Origin: Balanoglossus misakiensis | Lineage: Eukaryota; Hemichordata | DNA: 64,000 nt | Assembly (NCBI GenBank): GCA_040954595.2 | Contig: CM082595.2 | Span: 8,308,001 to 8,372,000, forward strand | Direction: 5' to 3' | Shown here: piece by piece, positions 21,196-32,945 of the stretch | Layout: the number at the start of each line of letters is the position of its first letter | How positions within the stretch are numbered: position 1 is the first letter of the stretch | Notes under the pieces: model-generated | What the model was told of the DNA's origin: nothing | Databases searched by the model: none | Seen by the model: only the letters and a program-made list of their open reading frames with translations | Translations under genes and position numbers: made by a program

Positions 21196-21718
21196 TAAGC
21201 CTAATTCAAGATTCACGTTTCAAGATTCACGTTTCATGTTCCACAGCCCAAGATTCATATTCTGATTCAGATTCCAGTCTTGTCTAATATGTTTATGCTG
21301 CCGTAACCAGGGGTGTGAACGATTGTTTATTGTCCTCGATCCCCGCCCAAGCAAGGTTCCCCAAATATTGAAATTTACAGAAGGCATTGTTCTCTGCTGT
21401 TTTAGAGCTGTGAGTTAACTGCGTAGAGCTGCCGTTTGTCTACACAATGTTCTAAAAAAGCTGTCAAAGAGAATTTGGTCTGCTGCCAACAAATGACACC
21501 TCAGAACAACCATTGCAGACCTGCAGATGAGCTGTGGATAGCTGACACAGCTCTAAATCAGAGCTGCAGCAGCTCTCTGCAGATCTGCAGGTTTGGTAAG
21601 GGATGTAGATGGTGAAAGGACGTGACAAGACTCGAATCTGAATCAGAATATGAATCTTGGGCTGTGGAACGTGAAACGTGAAACTTGAAACGTGAATCTT
21701 GAATTAGGCTTACCCTAA
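21196..21718. repeat. Long inverted repeat in unit 2
   Basis: The left arm TAGGGTAAGCCTAATTCAAG (from 21,196, about 95 bp) is the reverse complement of 21,626-21,718. Unit 3 has the same at 25,519-26,045; unit 1 keeps only the right arm (17,230-17,330). Units 4 and 5 lack this region. It may be a fold-back MITE with a GA-, CGTTTC-rich arm. Confidence 0.6.
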
Positions 21719-22106
21719 TTTTTAATGGGTATATTCTTGATAACTCATCACCATGAATGATCATTTCAAAACTTAACAAGGCATATGGCTAAAGAGGATT
21801 CAGTGTTTGTGCACCTTCTATCTGCAATGCTGGATCTATTGACAGTTTTCAAAGGGGTTTAAAGACTCGTCTTTTTATTCAGTACTTTCTATTTCATTCC
21901 ATTGCTTTTTTGGTTAATAGGGACTGTCTTTCAGAACTCTTTGGTTTGTTTCGTGTTTTTAAGTGTAATTTATTATCCTTTAAGCTTTCACTTGTTTTCT
22001 AATTTTATTATTTTCTGTAGAAAATGCACTGAGATGTATGTGTATTATGTTTGTCAGGAAATAAATAATAATAAAATTAAAAATAATAAACTGTCTTTGA
22101 TTTCAG

Positions 22107-22223
22107 ATGTCAATGAATGTATGGAGAGAGCAGATCTTTGTGAAGGCCAGTGTGTGAATACAGCAGGCTCTTTTTATTGCACTTGTGTTGTGGGATATTG
22201 ATTGGTCAATTGAGAGTGTACAG
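22107..22223 (+). pseudogene. EGF exon B, copy 2 (two in-frame TGA)
   Basis: Identical in layout to copy 1: calcium-binding EGF with stops at 22,199-22,201 and 22,211-22,213, and intact acceptor and donor. Confidence 0.8.
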
Positions 22224-24724
22224 GTAAGACCAGCACAATATGTGGGCAACGAAAGGTCCTGTATCTGTAACTTTTGAATTTTTATTCAATATTATTCTGG
22301 GTGTCACCCATCATTTCTTGTTCAGCTCGGTGAAGCTAGGTAAGCAATGTTGTTATTGTTTAAACATTGTATTCAAGCCTGGGTCTGGACTTGGATGCAA
22401 TTTGTCAATAATAACAGTGATTGGTAACTGCATGTTTACATAACTGGCTAACTGTTAAAAAGACCAGCTGTTCTATTTGGTGTGTGTACAGTACACATGC
22501 CATTGGCAGCTTATGGCTCAGTCAGTGTTTGCCTGTTGATTTCTCTATGTGTGTGTGTCTGTCTGTCTGTCTGTATATGTACTCCGGTGTAGACTTTTTT
22601 ATTGTGTTATCCCTGAATGGGACCACTGTGTCCTTAACGCGATGTTTTACACTCAGCAGCGATATTTTGTCTAACACGAGTCAAAATATCCCCAACTCGT
22701 CTGAGAAATCTTATCCCAGGTCCTAAGGTTGTGAGACTAATAGAATCTCACACTCCCAAGGACTTGGGATCATATTTCTCACATGTGTTGAGGATTTTCT
22801 GTCCCAAACAAGCTGCAGGCGAATGTGGGACAAGATATCCCCGACGAGTGTGAGAAATACGATCCCAGGTCCTTGGTGTGTGAGATTATTTTTCTCACAC
22901 GGTCACAAATTAGCCAAATTCGTTAAATAAATGACTCTTGAACTGTCATCTGGTACATTGTAGATTCAGTATCGCGTCATTGGATAACATTTAGCACATG
23001 TTGTTAAAGAACTCTTTGTCATCCAATCAGCGCTCGCATCATATACAGCTCTCGATTCAGTGAGAATGTGGGATTGATTTGTTCTCACACTCTGATCCAA
23101 CACTCTCAGCATGCCAGGAGTGTGAGAATCTATTACGAGTTTGAAATCTTAGGTGAAGAGTTTATCAATTTCACTGCCAACCCTGTAGGGCATTCTGGGA
23201 TATGTGTTCATGCCAAAGCACAAACAGCCATGACCTGACAGCTCAGTTTGTAGATCATTTCTACAAATCCACAAAGAGACTCAAAGTTTAGAAATGTTGT
23301 GTCGGTTAGAAATATTAGACGTATCACTGTTAATACTTTATTTCAAAGCCATGTGAATTTGTTCACATTAGGGAAATTTTTTAAAGGAAGGGAGGATTGG
23401 TATTGACTTGAATAATTACAATGGATGTATTGTCCACCTCTATATAGTGCCCACTTTATTCTAGTCCCTGTGTAATTTATATCTACATTAATTGACTTTT
23501 CTACCAGGTATGATGGCCACCTGTCTATAAAGGCCAGTTTAGGAAAGTCCCTTTACTAGCCATAATGGACAGGTTTGACTGCACTTGTGTTGATTTCTGT
23601 CTGTAATACGTGTAACACAATCATAAAATTTTTCATAAAGAGGGCACACTTCCAAAATAAGGTGTCATCTCCAAGCAGACAATGTGAAAAAGGAGGCCAG
23701 TTGGTTACTGTTGGAGTACTGCTCGAGCTCATCTACTTTGTTGTATACATGATACAAGTTGCGTGTAAAACTGACCTTACAATAAAATGTGGCTGTGGAA
23801 AGTCTGTCCCAACTATAGTGTTGATACACAAGACAAAGTTTTTACTCTTTGACCAACTGGCCTCATGTTTGCGTCTTGGAAGGGCACCCTCTTTATGAAA
23901 AAGGCATATGATATCACTACAAGGAATAAATTAACATGATAGAACATTGCTGATTAATGTCATAGATCATGATAACATGAATGCATAGCAATGTTTTGGT
24001 ACAATTTGGTACATAAAGAAATGGACTACTGTGACAGTATTGACTCTGGGCACTACGTAGATGATTCCCAGCCTCAAAATTCTGACTTGCTTCACCGTTG
24101 GAAGAAGTCAGTTTTCAGGTTAACATGTATATTTGTACAGAGTGTGGCATTAGTGAGTGGTTGCATCACATCAATGCATGATAAAAGGTCATCACTGTGT
24201 AAGACTCAGAAATAGAATTTGAATACAAATCCTATTAAACAAAATATTCTAAAATTTACATGTTATTTTAACACCTGTTTACTCCTATAAAAGTGAGTGC
24301 ACGTGTTTTCGAGGTCTCTTCAATTCAGAAGCCACTGTGTAGGCCTTAGTTGGTGCATGCAGCTCGTAGACTTAGAAATTAAGTTTGGTTCAACTCAAAC
24401 GCTTCAAGTCCAGTTGACCATCTCACACTTCTGACACTGGTGGGATTCAAACCAACTTCATCGAAATGACTGCAGGTGCCTAAAACCCCTTGACTGTAGG
24501 ACACAAATGCCTGACAGTGATATAACTATGTTATAATGTTACATCGACAATACATACGTTTGGGGATATGTTGTCTCAAATGATCAAATTGAGACAAATT
24601 ATCCCCATCTTGTTATAAATCTGAGCCCAGGTGTCTTTGGTGTGAGATTCCAGTAGTCAAGAGTAGGCTTACCTTGAATAATGTAATGCTTGTAAATTAT
24701 TTCGAATTTCTTCTTACCCTCCAG

Positions 24725-24847
24725 ATATGAATAAATGTCACAGTTGTGGAAATGCGTGTCAACACTATTGTCAGAATACCCATGGTAGTTATCTCTGCGC
24801 TTGCAGACAAGGCTTCAATGTGCTGGAGGATGGCCATGCATGTGCAG
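24725..24847 (+). CDS. EGF exon A, copy 3 (altered calcium site)
   Basis: Full-length phase 1-1 EGF exon (123 bases), open. It reads DMNKCHSCGNACQHYC, so the Glu of the DxNE calcium site is Lys, and an extra Cys has appeared (SCG instead of SGG), giving seven cysteines. The rest (NTHGSYLCACRQGFNVLEDGHACA, read here in two parts: NTHGSYLCAC and RQGFNVLEDGHACA) is normal. Splice sites are intact. The odd cysteine and lost ligand suggest relaxed constraint, so this could be coding or a fresh pseudo-exon. Confidence 0.6.
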
Positions 24848-26433
24848 GTATGTAACTGTGGATATTGATCTCTTCTGTGGCTACACTGTTTGGGGATTGT
24901 ATATTGCTATGGTTACAATCAGCTAAACTCACATCCTGTCAGTCCATTGCACACATTTTAAAATTTGAAATCAACCGCACACTCGTACTGAACACATGTT
25001 TGTTGAAATTGTATCTCAGAATTTTTCCATTTATAATTATGCATAATATAAACAAATTAACAAATGTGAAAACTTATCTTTGAAAATTTGTTTGCAAGGG
25101 TGAAAAAGTAATCTGTTGTTTTAAAAATCAGACAAAGTTTTGCTGACAGGGTACACGAGTTTCAGGGGATTTTGTTAAAAAGAGAATGATAGAGAGTGTT
25201 AAAATTCCTAGATTCTGAGATTGCCATGGATATTGAGGACTTTGACGTAAAAACAATTAATTGATCAAGAAATATGTGGTTAAGTATATGTGTGATCAAC
25301 CTCACACTATACTATAAGACTGTCTGATATATTTATGCACAAGTACAATGTATTTTCACTACTTATATGCATAACTCAATCAAATTAACATAATTTATCG
25401 ACCTATAGCTAAATAAATTACCACAGCAAAGAATAAATATACACTTAGAAAATTCATATAGTTTTCATCTCATTTTAAAGAAATTATAAATGCTTCTCCG
25501 AGGGGTACAATAATTTTTAGGGTAAGCCTAATTCAAGATTCACGTTTCAAGATTCACGTTTCATGTTCCACAGCCCAAGATGCATATTCTGATTCAGATT
25601 CCAGTCTTGTCTAATATGTTTATGCTGCCGTAACCAGGGGTGTGAACGATTGTTTATTGTCCTCGATCCCCGCCCAAGCAAGGTTCCCCAAATATTGAAA
25701 TTTACAGAAGGCATTGTTCCCTGCTGTTTTAGAGCTGTGAGTTAACTGCGTAGAGCTGCCGTTTGTCTACACAATGTTCTAAAAAAGCTGTCAAAGAGAA
25801 TTTGGTCTGCTGCTAACAAATGACAGCTCAGAACAACCATTGCAGACCTGCAGATGAGCTGTGGATAGCTGACACAGCTCTAAATCAGAGCTGCAGCAGC
25901 TCTCTGCAGATCTGCAGGTTTGGTAAGGGATGTAGATGGTGAAAGGACGTGACAAGACTCGAATCTGAATCAGAATATGAATCTTGGGCTGTGGAACGTG
26001 AAACGTGAAACTTGAAACGTGAATCTTGAATTAGGCTTACCCTAATTTTTAATGGGTATATTCTTAATAACTCATCACCATGAATGATCATTTCAAAACT
26101 TAACAAGGCATATGGCTAAAGAGGATTCAGTGTTTGTGCACCTTCTATCTGCAATGCTGGATCTATTGACAGTTTTCAAAGGGGTTTAAAGACTCGTCTT
26201 TTTATTCAGTACTTTCTATTTCATTCCATTGCTTTTTTGGTTAATAGGGACTGTCTTTCAGAACTCTTTGGTTTGTTTCGTGTTTTTAAGTGTAATTTAT
26301 TATCCTTTAAGCTTTCACTTGTTTTCTAATTTTATTATTTTCTGTAGAAAATGCGCTGAGATGTATGTGTATTATGTTTGTCAGGAAATAAATAATAATA
26401 AAATTAAAAATAATAAACTATCTTTGATTTCAG

Positions 26434-26550
26434 ATGTCAATGAATGTATGGAGAGAGCAGATCTTTGTGAAGGCCAGTGTGTGAATACAGCAGGCTCTTT
26501 TTATTGCACTTGTGTTGTGGGATATTGATTGGTCAATTGAGAGTGTACAG
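26434..26550 (+). pseudogene. EGF exon B, copy 3 (two in-frame TGA)
   Basis: Same calcium-binding EGF module and same two TGA codons (26,526-26,528 and 26,538-26,540) as copies 1 and 2. The DIRS element begins 58 bp beyond its donor. Confidence 0.8.
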
Positions 26551-26608
26551 GTAAGACCAGCACAATATGTGGGCAACGAAAGGTCCTGTATCTGTAACTT
26601 TTGAATTT

Positions 26609-26771
26609 CTATGGCATAAATACCATACCTTTGATCCAACCTATAGCCTAATATATCTCGCCTTCTAACGACCGCTGAGATAAAAAACTTTCCCCTGATT
26701 ACGTCATACTCACCGATTACATATACCACCTGTCCAGCCGTGAATATTCAGTATTATTATCTCAGCACGAG
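26609..26771 (+). repeat. DIRS left inverted terminal repeat
   Basis: Starts CTATGGCATAAATACC and continues CCTTTGATCCAACCTATAGC; reverse-complement matches run to the CTCAGCACGAG motif. The outermost about 16 bases differ from the right end, as in DIRS1. Confidence 0.88.
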
Positions 26772-27057
26772 ACAGCGGACATCTTCTCTCTTGAGGTGTT
26801 GGATTTTTGTCAAGAAGTGCTCAGCCCTTCGACCATTGCTGCTTTTCGCCTGAGGTTTTTCGATTGGGGAAGTAGATAAGTAACGACTTATTTTCTAAAC
26901 TGCTTGCTTGTGTTATTTTGGCACTTGCAAAGTTTGTTTTTCGGATTTTTCCCACACGTGTACGGGTCAGTGTGTAGGGCTTCTGCGGTATTGTCTTTTC
27001 ATATAGCCTTCAGAAGCCATTTTTGCCCGTGCATTTTTTCGTGTTTTCACTGGAACC

Positions 27058-28810
27058 ATGACGGAGAGAGTTTCTGACACCGCGTCGCGGTCGTCTTCTC
27101 GTACTCCTTCGGAAATAGAAGACTCTCAACTGCCTATTCCGGGTCAAGCTTTCCATTCAGCGCACTCTGAAGAGCCTGATTTTTTTTTCTGAGTTAGCTA
27201 GGGGGTCATCCCAAGATGGCGGCCATGCTTCTGCTAGGGCTTCGCTCGCTTCGAAGCGATCCAAGTTGGATTCATCAGCTGCTAGGACGGTTGCAGAAAC
27301 TCCTGTTTTGCCGGTTTCTTCCTTTTTGGATGCAGCAGTTCCGGGTCCGTCTCATTTGGGAGGTGTTTCATCGGCGCAAACTGTTCAGTCAGGTGTTTGG
27401 CCGAATTATGCAGGTATGTCTTCTAGGTATTTTCATACGGTTCCTACCTCCGTCTTGGCTAATCCAGTGCCTTCGACGTCCATAGGTAGTGCCGGTAGTG
27501 TGTGGGGAGGGCTTCACGGCCCACCCCCTATGTGTGTACCAGACCAATTAGCTTCGGGAGTCGCTCAGGCTGGTGGGAATTTTCCCCCTCCGGGCTTCCA
27601 ACAGTCGTGGGGTTTCCCATGGACTTGTCCTCCCTCTAATTTGGCGGCACCACTTCAGTCCACAAGCTGGGGTATGCCTGCTCAAGCTAATCGGGTCTCT
27701 GTGTTGGGCCAAAATCCTGTGCACAGTGGTCACACTGTCCCTGCCCCTCCTATTTCCTCCTTCGATGTTTCACAATCGGAGTCAGAGGGGCATGATGAGG
27801 ACGAAGACAATTTGTCCGATCAAGAGGAAACTAGTCGCGCCAGTCAATGGGCTGACGCGGTTATGCTAGTGTATAATACTGTACCCCCTGAGGAATGTCC
27901 CCCACCCACTGCTGAAGTGTCGGCAGAACAGCTGACGGCTTCTTTTGAACATGTGTTGGGTAAGGCAGCTGATCCGGTACACCGAAAGCTACCTTTTATT
28001 CCTCGTCTGTCGTCTCTGATAGACACGGTACATGCCGAGATTAACGGCACCAGGGACTTTTGTTACACTGCTAACAAGAAACCTCGTTGTTACCCTCAAG
28101 GGATGTCAAGTCATGTTTTCCCATTGGTGTCTAGACCTCAGGGTAGTCGCGTGTTTGATCTTACACGTGGACCATTCTACCACTCTGCACCAGCGGTTGA
28201 TTAATCCGCAAAGCAGTTGGTAAGAAATAAAGAGGTTTTGAGGAATTATGTGATTAGGGCTGAGGATTTTGCCCGCTTAGAGGCAACTACTCGTCTTTTC
28301 GCAAGGATCTCTAATTGCACTTTTCTGTTACTCTCAGCTTTAAGCAGAGAGCTTAAACCCATGCAGGAGGGTGAATCTACTCCTCAGATAGCAGAAAATT
28401 GGCAGCATGCCAAATTGTTGTTAACTGAAGCTGCTAAGGCTGTGGTTTATCAAGCAGAATTGAATTCTCGTATGGCAGCGTCTCAAGTGTTGATGACGCG
28501 TGACCATCTTATCAGTCATCTTCCTTTGGAAAGGGAGGCAGCTCGTACTGCCCGTCTTCTCCCATGGTCAGGTCCATTGGTTTTTAATGGGCAATTTGAT
28601 GCTGTTCTTAGAACAAATGAGGAGTTGCTTAAGCAGAAGTTGGCTGTAGAACAGTTAGCAGTAGCACAAGCTCAGTCTTCTGTCTCTGGGTCAAAGTTCA
28701 CCGGCAAACGGAAGTTTGCTAGGAAGAGACCATTTAACAAGCAAAGGAAGGGTCAGCCCTTTCGTCAGCAGACTAAGCCCCCCAAAGTGGCTAGCAGCCA
28801 GCACAAGTGA
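27058..28810 (+). pseudogene. DIRS gag-like protein, two lesions
   Basis: Probable capsid-like protein of the element. The ATG at 27,058 (MTERVSDTASRSSSRTPSE) fits the gag start. An extra T in the T-run at 27,180-27,188 shifts the frame and gives an early TGA; the homologous reading continues in the frame open from 27,200 to 28,204. A TAA at 28,202-28,204 then interrupts it, and the same frame continues from 28,205 (KQLVRNKEVLRNY) to 28,810. The N-terminal half is Pro/Ser-rich, the middle acidic (ESEGHDEDEDN), the C-terminal part helical and then basic (KRKFARKRPFNKQRKGQPF), a likely nucleic-acid-binding tail. No zinc finger is seen, unlike the Ngaro gag. The RT frame overlaps its last 95 bases. 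Confidence 0.75.
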
Positions 28811-30905
28811 CTACACAAGTCAGGACAAAGGGGTAATGGGGTCACAATCTGTGACTATGCCCCAGACACCATTGCCACAAGTAGCAGTTGGGGGTCGTCT
28901 GAAACATTTTGTCCAGGAATGGCAGAAAATTACAGACGACCAAACAGTCCTCTCTTTAGTTTCGGAAGGGGTTCGTCTGTTCTTCAGGACGTTTCCACCC
29001 CTTTCGTTGTATCCTCCAAGTCATTTGGTATCGCACCCTTCCCCTCCTATGTGGAGGGCCATACAGGGGCTGTTGGAAAAAGGGGCCATTCAAAAGGTCC
29101 CTTTACCAGTTCAGGATACGGGGTTTTTCAGTCGTGTTTTCCTTATTCCAAAGAAATCACAGGGATGGAGACCCATTTTGGACCTGAGCGTGCTCAATCA
29201 GTACATTATAATCGAGTCTTTCCGTATGGAAACCACTCGAACTATTCGTCAGGCTCTCTCCACGGGAGATTGGGCAACGACGATAGACTTGCAGGACGCT
29301 TATTTCCACATTCCTATCCATGCTCACTTCCAGAGGTACTTTCGCTTTGCGATAGGGAGCAAACTGTTCCAGTTTGTGGCTCTTCCGTTCGGTTTGGCCA
29401 CTGCCCCGGCTATTTTTACACGGGTAGTAGGGGCGTTGATGGCTTTTCTTCATTCCCGAGCAGTACAAGCCAATCCATACCTGGACGACTGGTTGCTACA
29501 CAATTCCAGTTTCCAGTTGACACTGGCAGACACACAAACCACACTACGGGAGGCCGTTCGTGTGGGGTTCATTCCGAGCACAGACAAGTCTTGTCTAATC
29601 CCCTCACAGAGGATCCAGTTCATTGGCATGGTCATGGATCTGTCCAAGGGTTTAGTTTTCCCTACGGAGGAAAACCTGTTGAAATTAGAACAACAAGTGC
29701 ATCGGATCAGTTCAGAGTCCATGGTCCAAGCAAGCACATTGCTCAGCATCCTGGGTCGCATGAACTTTCTAGCCGAGGCAATACCTTTAGGCAGACTACA
29801 TATGACGCCAATTCAACTGTTCCTGTTGGCTCATTGGAGGCCGGTATCCGGTCAGTTGACAGACCTTATTCAGGTATAGCCACCTCTAGTTTCACACCTG
29901 CAATGGTGGCTAGACAGGGGGAATTCTCTCGAGGGAAATCTCCTAGTATCCCCGTTGGCGACGGTGTCACTGTTTGTGGACGCATCTCTCCAAGGATGGG
30001 GTGCACACTTGGGAGACAGGACAATTTCAGGGATATGGTCAGTCGACCAGTCAGTGCGGCACATAAATTGGTTGGAAATGAAGGCAGTACAGTATGCACT
30101 TCTCCACTTTCACCAAGACATTTGCGGCAAGGTGATTCTGATCAGGTCAGACAACACCACAGTAGTCGCATTTATAAATCACCAGGGCGGCACCAGATCA
30201 CCCAGCCTGTGTTATCTGGTATGGGACATGCTGAATTGGTGCCAGGCGAACAGCATCACGCTGAAAGCACTCCACGTTCAGGGCACAAGCAACATTCTGG
30301 CAGATGCTCTATCACGGGACAAGTTCTATCCACTAGAGTGCGCTCTACGGCAACCGCTAGTAGAGCAGATTTGTCTGATTTGGGACAGGCCCCACGTAGA
30401 CCTATTTGCGACAGCCAAGAATCGCAAGTTCCCGATTTACACGTCACTAAGGTCGGAACCACAAGCACTAGCATGCGACGCTCTGTCAATCAGCTGGAAG
30501 GGAATGTTGGCATATGCATTTCCCCCACTACCGTTGATCTCCAGGGTAATTTCCAAGGTAGCACACGAAGAATGCGAAATACTTCTAGTTGCACCACTAT
30601 GGCCAACACGTCCTTGGTTTCCAAGACTACTCCAGTTACTGGTGGACTGTCCACTGACATTACCACAGAATTGCATGGAGGAGACTGTTCGGCTGCCTCC
30701 GGTAGCACAACACCTTCACCTCCACGCTTGGAGACTATCAAGCTCAGTTTGCAGGCAAGAGGCTTTTCTGCAGAAGCTGCCTCGCGCATCGCACAACACC
30801 GACGAGCATCCACCACGGCAGCATATGATTCAAAGTGGTGTTCCTTTCGTCATTGGTGTGAGAAAAGGTCGATTGATTTTCTCAGACCCACGCCTCCTCA
30901 GCTAG
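28716..30905 (+). pseudogene. DIRS reverse transcriptase-RNase H with one TAG
   Basis: RT motifs: GWRPILDLSVLN, TIDLQDAYFHIPI (motif A), ALPFGLATAPAIFT (motif B) and NPYLDDWLL (motif C). A single in-frame TAG at 29,877-29,879 separates RT from RNase H; the frame is otherwise continuous. RNase H acidic residues are SLFVDASLQGWG, INWLEMKAVQYAL, LIRSDNTTVV and ILADALSRD. After RNase H comes the segment with WDRPHVDLFATAKNRK and LLVAPLWPTRPWFPRLL, which corresponds by position to the methyltransferase-like segment reported in DIRS1-group elements. RT lacks its own ATG near the start and probably depends on the gag overlap. One nonsense codon suggests a young, just-disabled copy, or readthrough. 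Confidence 0.88.
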
Positions 30906-31795
30906 CAGATTTTTTCCTCTACTTGTTTAAGGAGAAAAAGACAGCAGTGAGCACTATTAAGGCGTACCGTTCAGCTATAGGTAACACACTTCGATTGTTG
31001 GGTGAGGAAGTTACTACCCTGGACGGGTCTATTTCTGCTTTGATTAGTAATTTCTCTTTGGCGCGACCAGTTGTAAAGTCACTGGTTCCCCAGTGGAGTT
31101 TATCTTTGGTTCTACATGCTTTATTAGGAGCTCCATTTGAACCTTTGCAAACAGCAGAGATGAAGTTCTTGACGTACAAGACTGTTTTTCTTTTGGCATT
31201 AGCTACGGCAGGTCGCCGTAGTGAGCTTCATGCCCTGTCTATGGCTTCAGCTCATATTCGTTGGTCAGCAGACAGTGTCACTTTGCTTACTGACCCAGCT
31301 TTCTTGGCAAAGAATCGGATTGCGGATCTGCCACAATCGCCTCTGATTATTCCGAAACTGACGAAGTTAGTCGGTCAGCGTTCAGAGGATAGGTTGCTCT
31401 GTCCTATCAGAGCACTGAAGTATTATTTGCAGAGAACAAAAGACAGGAGGGGAGAGCAGACAAGACTGTTTATCTCCATTAGGGTTACACCCAGTATGTC
31501 TATTTCACAGTCGACTATTTCCAGATGGATCGTCGAGACTATTAAGTTTGCTTATTCTAGCCCTTCAGAAGAAGCAATTAGCTGGGCTAAGGTGTCAGCT
31601 CATGAAGTCAGAGCTCTTGCTGCTTCATGGTCACTTTTTTCAGGGACTTCCATGGCTGATTTATTGTCTGCAGTCCAGTGGAGATCACAGACTACTTTTT
31701 CCTCTGCTTATCTGCGAGATATGGCAGCGGAAGCAGATGGCTTATTTTCCTTGGGTCCTATCTGTGTAGCTCAAAGAGTAGCTCACAGTAAGTAA
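30680..31795 (+). CDS. DIRS tyrosine recombinase
   Basis: Integrates the circular DIRS cDNA. It lies in the -1 frame relative to RT-RNase H and overlaps the end of that frame by about 200 bases. N-terminal core-binding part: FSAEAASRIAQHRRASTTAAYDSK (read as AEAASRIAQHRRAS and TTAAYDSKW), FFLYLFKEKKTAV. Catalytic part: ALATAGRRSELHALS (first Arg), SAHEVRALAASWS (H-x-x-R), and AVQWRSQTTFSSAYLRD (Trp and Tyr). It ends at TAA 31,793-31,795, about 75 bp before the internal complementary region. The same frame stays open far upstream through the RT region, but that part is antisense-free overlap, not a real domain. Intact as far as visible. Confidence 0.88.
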   Translation, partial: GDCSAASGSTTPSPPRLETIKLSLQARGFSAEAASRIAQHRRASTTAAYDSKWCSFRHWCEKRSIDFLRPTPPQLADFFLYLFKEKKTAVSTIKAYRSAIGNTLRLLGEEVTTLDGSISALISNFSLARPVVKSLVPQWSLSLVLHALLGAPFEPLQTAEMKFLTYKTVFLLALATAGRRSELHALSMASAHIRWSADSVTLLTDPAFLAKNRIADLPQSPLIIPKLTKLVGQRSEDRLLCPIRALKYYLQRTKDRRGEQTRLFISIRVTPSMSISQSTISRWIVETIKFAYSSPSEEAISWAKVSAHEVRALAASWSLFSGTSMADLLSAVQWRSQTTFSSAYLRDMAAEADGLFSLGPICVAQRVAHSK

Positions 31796-31870
31796 TAGCC
31801 TGGTTCTTTCTGTTGGAATTTTGTTTTTTCGGTTCAAGTCCCACCGCCAGTTGTTCCTTGGGACTCTGTA

Positions 31871-31967
31871 GGCTATAGGTTGGATCAAAGGTATGGTATT
31901 TATGCCATAGAAACAAAACATTTTTTATTTTCGTTTCTGTTAGTAAATACTTACCTTTGATCCAACC
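31871..31967 (+). repeat. DIRS internal complementary region
   Basis: The first half (GGCTATAGGTTGGATCAAAG to GCCATAG) is complementary to the left terminus and the second half (TTTTCGTTTCTGTTAG to GATCCAACC) to the right terminus, so it spans the joined ends of the circle. This is the template used to complete the ends of DIRS1-like elements. Confidence 0.88.
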
Positions 31968-32079
31968 AGATACCCACCCGCCTCCCCACACTTGACCTGT
32001 GACTGTTTTTCCATTATTCATAAATTTTGGATGGGTCCTCAGTGCGTGGGCAGCATAGTTTCGGCCTGAGCAGTTATTT

Positions 32080-32259
32080 CTCGTGCTGAGCAATACTGAA
32101 TATTCACGGCTGGACAGGTGGTATATGTACTCGGTGAGTATGACGTAATCAGGGGAAAGTTTTTTATCTCAGCGGTCGTTAGAGGGCGAGATATATTAGG
32201 CTATAGGTTGGATCAAAGGTAAGTATTTACTAACAGAAACGAAAATAGAAATTTTTTTG
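32080..32259 (+). repeat. DIRS right inverted terminal repeat
   Basis: Inverse of the left ITR from CTCGTGCTGAG through GGTTGGATCAAAGGT, with its own distal end GTTTCTGTTAG-complement and a T-rich tip that matches the internal complementary region with about three mismatches. Confidence 0.88.
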
Positions 32260-32345
32260 TTTTTATTCAATATTATTCTGGGTGTCACCCATCATTTCTT
32301 GTTCAGCTCGGTGAAGCTAGGTAAGCAATGTTGTTATTGTTTAAA

Positions 32346-32945
32346 GCCTCAGTATTTCTCGTAGGGGCAAAATTTTGTTTGAAACGGCATCTATAATTTC
32401 TAAAAGTAGATGATAATTGATACTGAATCGAACAGTCATCATCCCCAGCTCTGCTCATAAACTCATACAATTTACAATATAACGAGTGAAGAATGACTTT
32501 CTGTCCGGACAGAAAGTCACGTGAGTCAGGCTCCTGTTGACACACGTGACTAGTGCGCATGCGCACTCCAATGTGAATCTATGCGGAAGAGGTTTGGTCG
32601 CCCCAAATCAAGCGACTCAGCGAAGAAATGCGCACTAATTCGGCGAAATTTTGGGAAGATAACTTTATGGGAGAAATCAGTCGATGGAACCAGATCAAAT
32701 CCGAAAATGGTCTGACCATCAAATGTCAAAGTGGCACGTTTGCTGATCGACGTGTACAACATTTCCGTTGTAAACAAACCCGCGCATCATTTCAAGTGTT
32801 ACGGAAAATATTTACAGCTTGCATGTAGCTACAGTTGCCCAAACCTTTCTTCTATCTTCATTATGTAGTATTCCATGATGAATGTACAGGAAAAACGGGC
32901 ATTTTTCGATGATGAAAAATGGATACACACAAGAAATACTGGGGC
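32346..32945. mobile_element. 600-bp MITE at TTTAAA
   Basis: Ends GCCTCAGTATTTCTCGT and (inverted) GCCCCAGTATTTCTTGT. Flanked by TTTAAA at 32,340-32,345 and 32,946-32,951; other units have one TTTAAA here, so this is a filled/empty pair. A TTAA duplication with A/T added to the ends is equally possible. Inside lies a 24-bp perfect palindrome (32,492-32,515, centre TCCGGA). No protein coded. Confidence 0.85.

Larger units (their letters stand above)
26609..32259 (+). mobile_element. DIRS-type YR retrotransposon
   Basis: 5651 bp with about 160-180 bp inverted terminal repeats (26,609-26,771 and 32,080-32,259), an internal complementary region, and gag, RT, RNase H and YR coding regions. The insertion site is given by paralogous copies: other units read GAATTTTTATTCAA, whereas here GAATTT is followed by CTATGGC and the right end is followed by TTTTTATTCAA. 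Only about three T residues are shared, consistent with YR-mediated insertion without target duplication. Confidence 0.92.

Noticed and set aside
28919-30679. Long open frame continuous with the DIRS recombinase (958 codons in all)
   Set aside because: The upstream 590 codons are an alternative reading of the RT-RNase H region and show no domain; only the part from about 30,680 aligns with YR.
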